Shown here piece after piece: positions 32,174 to 32,258 of a DNA stretch of 32,258 nt (the first letter of the stretch is position 1; each line of letters starts with the position of its first letter). Both the position numbers and the translations under genes were made by a program. Below the pieces are notes generated by a model. It saw only the letters and a list, made by a program, of their open reading frames with translations, was not told the DNA's origin and made no database searches. The stretch is taken from positions 1 through 32,258 of IMG/VR virus record IMGVR_UViG_3300020442_003628. One strand, given 5' to 3'. This stretch comes from a virus.

Positions 32174-32258
32174 AGTGTATTCTTCTCAATTCAATTTTAC
32201 CTTCTCTTAACCTGCCAATGTAGATACAATGTTGGTACGGATAAGGTATAGGTTATGG
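32174..32258. other. Upstream region at the right edge
   Basis: 85 bp without a gene. On the minus strand it contains several AT-rich boxes (TATACC, TTGTATC) and a purine run AAGAGAAGG before the 32173 start. I cannot define a promoter. Confidence 0.3.

Noticed and set aside
1-32258. Insertion sequences, integrase or lysogeny genes
   Set aside because: No transposase, integrase, repressor or terminal inverted repeats were seen. The HNH genes are free-standing nucleases, not transposases.

Overview
The window reads as a piece of a cyanophage (double-stranded DNA phage of marine Synechococcus/Prochlorococcus-type cyanobacteria). The marker genes are a full-length photosystem II D1 gene (psbA), a high-light-inducible chlorophyll-binding protein (hli) and a TalC-type transaldolase. 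They sit beside a phage replication and nucleotide-synthesis set: a T7-gp5-like family A DNA polymerase split into separate exonuclease and polymerase genes, an AEP-like primase/VirE-type helicase, a RecB/Cas4-like nuclease, OB-fold ssDNA-binding proteins, ThyX, a compact class I ribonucleotide reductase (NrdA+NrdB), MazG and a CPPC thioredoxin-like protein. There are no structural or packaging genes I can name, so the virion type cannot be decided. The T7-like polymerase and short class I RNR resemble the podo/siphocyanophage set, while psbA, talC, hli and tRNAs are spread over several cyanophage lineages.

Almost all genes lie on the minus strand, so transcription runs right to left. Regions from right to left are: (a) 28.3-32.2 kb, a cassette of very small genes (several secreted or one-helix peptides, an OB-fold SSB, a HAD phosphatase), nearly every one preceded by the same short GC hairpin and a pyrimidine-rich leader without a Shine-Dalgarno; (b) 24.9-28.3 kb, two tRNAs (Arg-UCU, Leu-UAA) flanking an HNH endonuclease, two plus-strand genes and a large inverted repeat of ACTAC units; (c) 18.7-24.8 kb, the auxiliary-metabolism block with a DUF932 protein, an RlpA-like secreted protein, psbA, a lipoprotein, talC, hli and an extremely basic repetitive protamine/histone-like protein; (d) 10.9-18.7 kb, nucleotide metabolism with many tiny overlapping genes, plus a phage-encoded translation initiation factor IF-1 homologue; (e) 0.7-10.4 kb, the replication module; (f) at the left edge, a DUF4278-like small protein and the start of a secreted, probably outer-membrane-like protein.

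The genes fit together as a take-over programme. D1 and Hli sustain light harvesting, TalC redirects carbon to the pentose phosphate pathway (NADPH, ribose), NrdAB, ThyX, MazG and the thioredoxin make dNTPs, and the polymerase module uses them. The four plus-strand genes (3.4, 10.5, 25.1 and 27.2 kb) are isolated islands. At least three have a sigma70-like promoter followed by an ATGTGA(GC) start-site motif.

The least expected items are the IF-1 homologue, the protamine-like repeat protein, the pseudo-deaminase and pseudo-methyltransferase (both missing catalytic residues), the NrdB with Leu at the radical-Tyr position, a 28-nt/9-residue motif shared by the helicase and an SSB tail, an intrinsic terminator nested in the lipoprotein signal sequence behind psbA, and the hairpin-leader cassette system.
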